A stretch of 23,571 nt of DNA from assembly GCA_020025475.1 (NCBI GenBank), contig JAHHSA010000023.1, positions 1 to 23,571 of the forward strand, written 5' to 3'. Positions 21,531 through 23,571 of the stretch are shown here, one piece after another (position 1 is the stretch's first letter; each line of letters starts with the position of its first letter). Both the position numbers and the translations under genes were made by a program. The DNA is from Oscillibacter sp. Its GTDB lineage: Bacteria > Bacillota > Clostridia > Oscillospirales > Oscillospiraceae. The notes beneath the pieces are model-generated. The model was not told the DNA's origin and did not search any database. It saw only the letters and a program-made list of their open reading frames with translations.

Positions 21531-22820
21531 ATGTCCTATCATTTTCTCATGGATCTGGCTCTGATCCTGCTGAGTACCAAGGTGTTCGGCCTGATCACCC
21601 AGCGGTTCCAGATGCCCCAGGTGGTGGGGGCTCTGCTGGCAGGTCTGGTGCTTGGCCCGGCGTGTCTGAATATCCTGACGGAGACGGAGTTTCTGACCCA
21701 GCTCAGTGAACTGGGCGTCATTGTTTTGATGTTCTCTGCCGGTATGGGGACAGATATTCAGGAGTTGAAAAAATGCGGCAAGACAGGTTTCCTGGTGGCT
21801 TTACTGGGCGTCATCGTTCCGCTGCTGATGGGTACCGGTCTGGCCTGGGCCGCTGATCGCAGCGGGATGATCGTCAGCTCCAGCTTCCTGGAGGACATCT
21901 TCATCGGCACCATTCTTACTGCAACGTCCGTCAGCATTACGGTGGAGACCTTGAAGGAGATGGGCAAGTTGGATACCAAGGTGGGCAATACCATCCTGGC
22001 TGCGGCCCTCATCGATGATGTTCTGGGTTTGATTGCTCTGACACTGGTCAGCAGTATGGCAGGAGGCGGCGACAGCATCTGGGTGGTGCTGCTGAAAATC
22101 CTCGGCTTCTTTGTGTTCTCTGCTGTGGTTGGCTATGTGGGCTATCGGATTTTCACTTGGATACTCAAGCAGCAGCACGGTTGGGCAAGCCACCGAAATA
22201 CGGTGCTGGCCTTCGTGCTGTGCCTGGTCATGGCCTACTGCGCAGAGGTACTTTTTGGAGTGGCCGATATTACCGGCGCCTATGTGGCCGGTCTGGTGGT
22301 GGCCTGCACCCCCAAGGCAGTCTACATTCAGTCCAAGTATAATCCTCTGGGCTACCTGCTGCTGACACCGATTTTCTTTGCCAGCATCGGTATCAATGTT
22401 CAGATGACCGGGATGAATTCCGGGCTGATTCTGTTCTCTGTATTGCTTCTGATCATTTCGGTGATCTCCAAGCTGGCAGGCTGCGGCCTTGGCGCCAAGC
22501 TGTGCGGCTTCTCCAAGAGCGAGAGTATGCAGGTGGGTGTCGGCATGGTTTGCCGTGGTGAGGTGGCCTTGATCGTGGCCAACCGTGGACTGTCCATGGG
22601 CCTTCTGAGCCCGGAACTGATGACACCAATCATTATCACGGTGGTAGGCGGAACCATCCTGACGCCCATCTTCCTGAAGCTGGCTTTCCGTGGAGAGACC
22701 CAGAGCCGGATGCCTGCACACGGCGAACTGGCCGACCGCTATCAGAAGACAGAACAGTTGGATATTGTGGCCGAGAGCCTGCTGGAGCAGGATCGTTACA
22801 TGATGAAAAAATCCAAGTGA
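21531..22820 (+). CDS. CPA2-type cation/proton antiporter
   Basis: This 429-residue integral membrane protein has about twelve helices. The ion-binding motif ALIDDVLGLI places the paired D162-D163 in the discontinuous helix, the hallmark of electrogenic CPA2 exchangers. GTILTATSVSITVE (126-139) is the crossing-helix partner motif. It should exchange H+ for Na+ or K+ across the membrane. A short hydrophilic tail of about 40 residues follows the last helix, with no TrkA-N or universal-stress domain. SD AAGGAGG is 6 bases before the ATG and lies inside the folded leader described above. The gene stands alone between tRNA-Ala and a mobile-element remnant. The ion specificity is not readable. Confidence 0.9.
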   Translation: MSYHFLMDLALILLSTKVFGLITQRFQMPQVVGALLAGLVLGPACLNILTETEFLTQLSELGVIVLMFSAGMGTDIQELKKCGKTGFLVALLGVIVPLLMGTGLAWAADRSGMIVSSSFLEDIFIGTILTATSVSITVETLKEMGKLDTKVGNTILAAALIDDVLGLIALTLVSSMAGGGDSIWVVLLKILGFFVFSAVVGYVGYRIFTWILKQQHGWASHRNTVLAFVLCLVMAYCAEVLFGVADITGAYVAGLVVACTPKAVYIQSKYNPLGYLLLTPIFFASIGINVQMTGMNSGLILFSVLLLIISVISKLAGCGLGAKLCGFSKSESMQVGVGMVCRGEVALIVANRGLSMGLLSPELMTPIIITVVGGTILTPIFLKLAFRGETQSRMPAHGELADRYQKTEQLDIVAESLLEQDRYMMKKSK

Positions 22821-22876
22821 TACATTCAATTTGAACTAAATTAATGCGAAGATAATTCAAAAATTAAGAAAAAAGC

Positions 22877-22918
22877 AAAGCACCGATTTCTGCGTTGATT
22901 AACGGAAATCGGTGCTTT
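22877..22918 (+). terminator. Hairpin after the antiporter gene
   Basis: A perfect 14-bp stem AAAGCACCGATTTC/GAAATCGGTGCTTT with an inner CGTT/AACG helix. It lies 56 bases past the antiporter stop. The exit side reads TCTCATATT, so the T run is weak. Confidence 0.7.
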
Positions 22919-22950
22919 CTCATATTAAATCAGTTTGTGGGAGGTAAATA

Positions 22951-23344
22951 TGGAAGCGAACAGTAAAAAACTGCAATGTATCTAAACGAAGTAACTCTAA
23001 ATTTGGTGCGGGACGTGTTCGAAGTTGAGGGTAGTCAAGTCAGATATCTTGGAAAGCCGCTTTGCCAGCTGACCGAGAGCGGAGGGATTACCTTTAAACT
23101 GGACGATGTAAAAGGTAAGCTCAGAGAGTCGGTGAAGAACCGCGCCATGGACATCGTGAGAACAACCGGCGAATATATGCGACTGATGGAGTCGGCGCCC
23201 TTTTTGAAAGCAGATGGGCTTGAGGAGAAATTCAAACTCCTCGCTGAGTTTAATGGAGTTGTTCTCGCTGGCCAGCATTCAAAGTATATCTCCGCGGTAT
23301 GTGTTGGTAGACTGCTATATGGAGGTGTTCCTTATGAAAGATAA
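22951..23344 (+). pseudogene. Frameshifted conjugative-element-type protein
   Basis: GGAGG lies 5 bases before ATG 22951, but that frame (MEANSKKLQCI) stops after 11 codons. The continuing protein is in the next frame from 22976: MYLNEVTLNLVRDVFEVEG, then RYLGKPLCQLTESGGITFK and MRLMESAPFLKADG, 122 residues. Adding one A to the A6 run at about 22966 would join the frames as MEANSKKTA-MYLNEV, so a single-base indel is likely. The sequence reminds me of accessory proteins of Clostridia conjugative transposons (large polyvalent-protein type), but I cannot name the family with certainty. The last roughly 18 residues no longer resemble what I remember, so the 3' part may also be damaged. No function is assigned. 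Confidence 0.5.
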
Positions 23345-23571
23345 GATTATGACTGAAATCATACAGAATATGCCAAAAAAATATATACCACTCAGCGGGA
23401 TGCTTAGAGTACCTGTTGGGAGCACATCACATTCGCATTGTGGGGTCGGGAGTTCGAATCTCCTCGGGTCCCCCAAAAAGAAAGACACGCTGAAAGCGTG
23501 TCTTTCTTTTTGGGGCCCACTCCCGCTGGTCGCTCCACCCTTTCGTGATTGTCATGCTCGGGGTCGGCACA
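23334..23571 (+). CDS. Open frame running through the tRNA-Ala fragment, partial
   Basis: ATG 23334 has GGAGG 8 bases upstream and overlaps the preceding frame by 11 bases. The first 29 codons (MKDKIMTEIIQNMPKKYI, then PLSGMLRVPVG) look like a real lysine-rich protein start. From 23417 the frame continues through the tRNA-derived repeat and the following hairpin, and is still open at the window edge. The original gene was probably cut here by the tRNA fragment, so only its N-terminus is meaningful. No homology is recognised. Confidence 0.3.
   Translation, partial: MKDKIMTEIIQNMPKKYIPLSGMLRVPVGSTSHSHCGVGSSNLLGSPKKKDTLKACLSFWGPLPLVAPPFRDCHARGRH
23417..23474 (+). repeat. Partial tRNA-Ala copy, candidate attachment site
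   Basis: This repeats the tRNA-Ala from the D loop to past the CCA (21183-21244), with only a G to A change, one deleted G and an A to C change in the CCA (TCCACCA becomes TCCCCCA). The 5' acceptor strand is missing, so no tRNA can form. Such 3'-end tRNA duplications are typical scars of tRNA-targeting integrases, but no integrase gene is in the window. Confidence 0.65.
23471..23515 (+). terminator. 20-bp perfect hairpin after the tRNA fragment
   Basis: CCCCAAAAAGAAAGACACGC pairs perfectly with the complementary 20 bases at 23496-23515 over a TGAAA loop. The distal arm contains CTTTCTTTTT. It is placed after the fragment just as a terminator would be placed after a tRNA. The last 56 bases of the window show nothing further. 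Confidence 0.75.

Noticed and set aside
1..23571. CRISPR array, rRNA genes or phage structural genes
   Set aside because: No regularly spaced direct repeats, no rRNA sequence and no phage-type gene block were seen.

Overview
The window looks like chromosomal DNA of an anaerobic, spore-forming Clostridia member, probably in or near the Oscillospiraceae (the Flavonifractor / Lawsonibacter / Oscillibacter type). This placement is inference. It rests on an oxygen-sensitive [FeFe] hydrogenase, the spore germination proteins CwlJ and GerQ, an SLH-domain wall hydrolase, an ECF vitamin transporter with type III pantothenate kinase, and GC-rich coding with purine-rich Shine-Dalgarno (SD) sites. Almost every gene between 2951 and 20776 lies on the minus strand.

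Left part (1-4600). A truncated IS256-like transposase start is followed by a promoter, tRNA-Ser(TGA), tRNA-Ser(GCT) and a terminator. Then come a hairpin-rich spacer, a thioredoxin (minus), a D-aminoacylase-type amidohydrolase (plus), two back-to-back hairpins, and a secreted SLH + GH18 wall hydrolase (minus).

Hydrogenase unit (4837-8575). A strong minus-strand promoter drives two overlapping genes. The first is an unusual fusion of the NuoF C-terminal iron-sulfur domain to a GltD/NfnB-like FAD-NAD(P) oxidoreductase. The second is a complete HydA-type [FeFe] hydrogenase with all three H-cluster motifs. No NuoE-like protein or FMN-binding NuoF domain is present, so the flavin module of the fusion probably replaces the usual diaphorase.

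Middle (8748-14877). An EamA transporter, an M20 metallopeptidase and an ABC-F protein with its own promoter are followed by a pantothenate unit. That unit is panT (ECF S component) and coaX, with a near-consensus promoter and a GntR-like palindrome at the expected transcription start.

Mobile-scarred stretch (14940-17340). Two head-to-head remnants of the same IS-type leader seen at the left edge lie beside an AT-rich MFS transporter. Next come a non-coding spacer with a promoter, tRNA-Ser(CGA) with its terminator, and a tandem hairpin plus a perfect 34-bp palindrome.

Spore and right part (17474-23571). A nitroreductase, then cwlJ and gerQ in one unit, a GT4 glycosyltransferase and a small TSCPD-domain protein. 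The right end holds the strongest unexplained signals. One is a promoter followed by a folded non-coding segment upstream of tRNA-Ala(CGC). Another is a leader before a CPA2 Na+/H+-type antiporter that folds as a three-way junction enclosing the SD, as a riboswitch would. The last is a partial copy of the tRNA-Ala 3' half 2.2 kb downstream, next to a frameshifted gene of conjugative-element type, which suggests a decayed integrative element at this tRNA.
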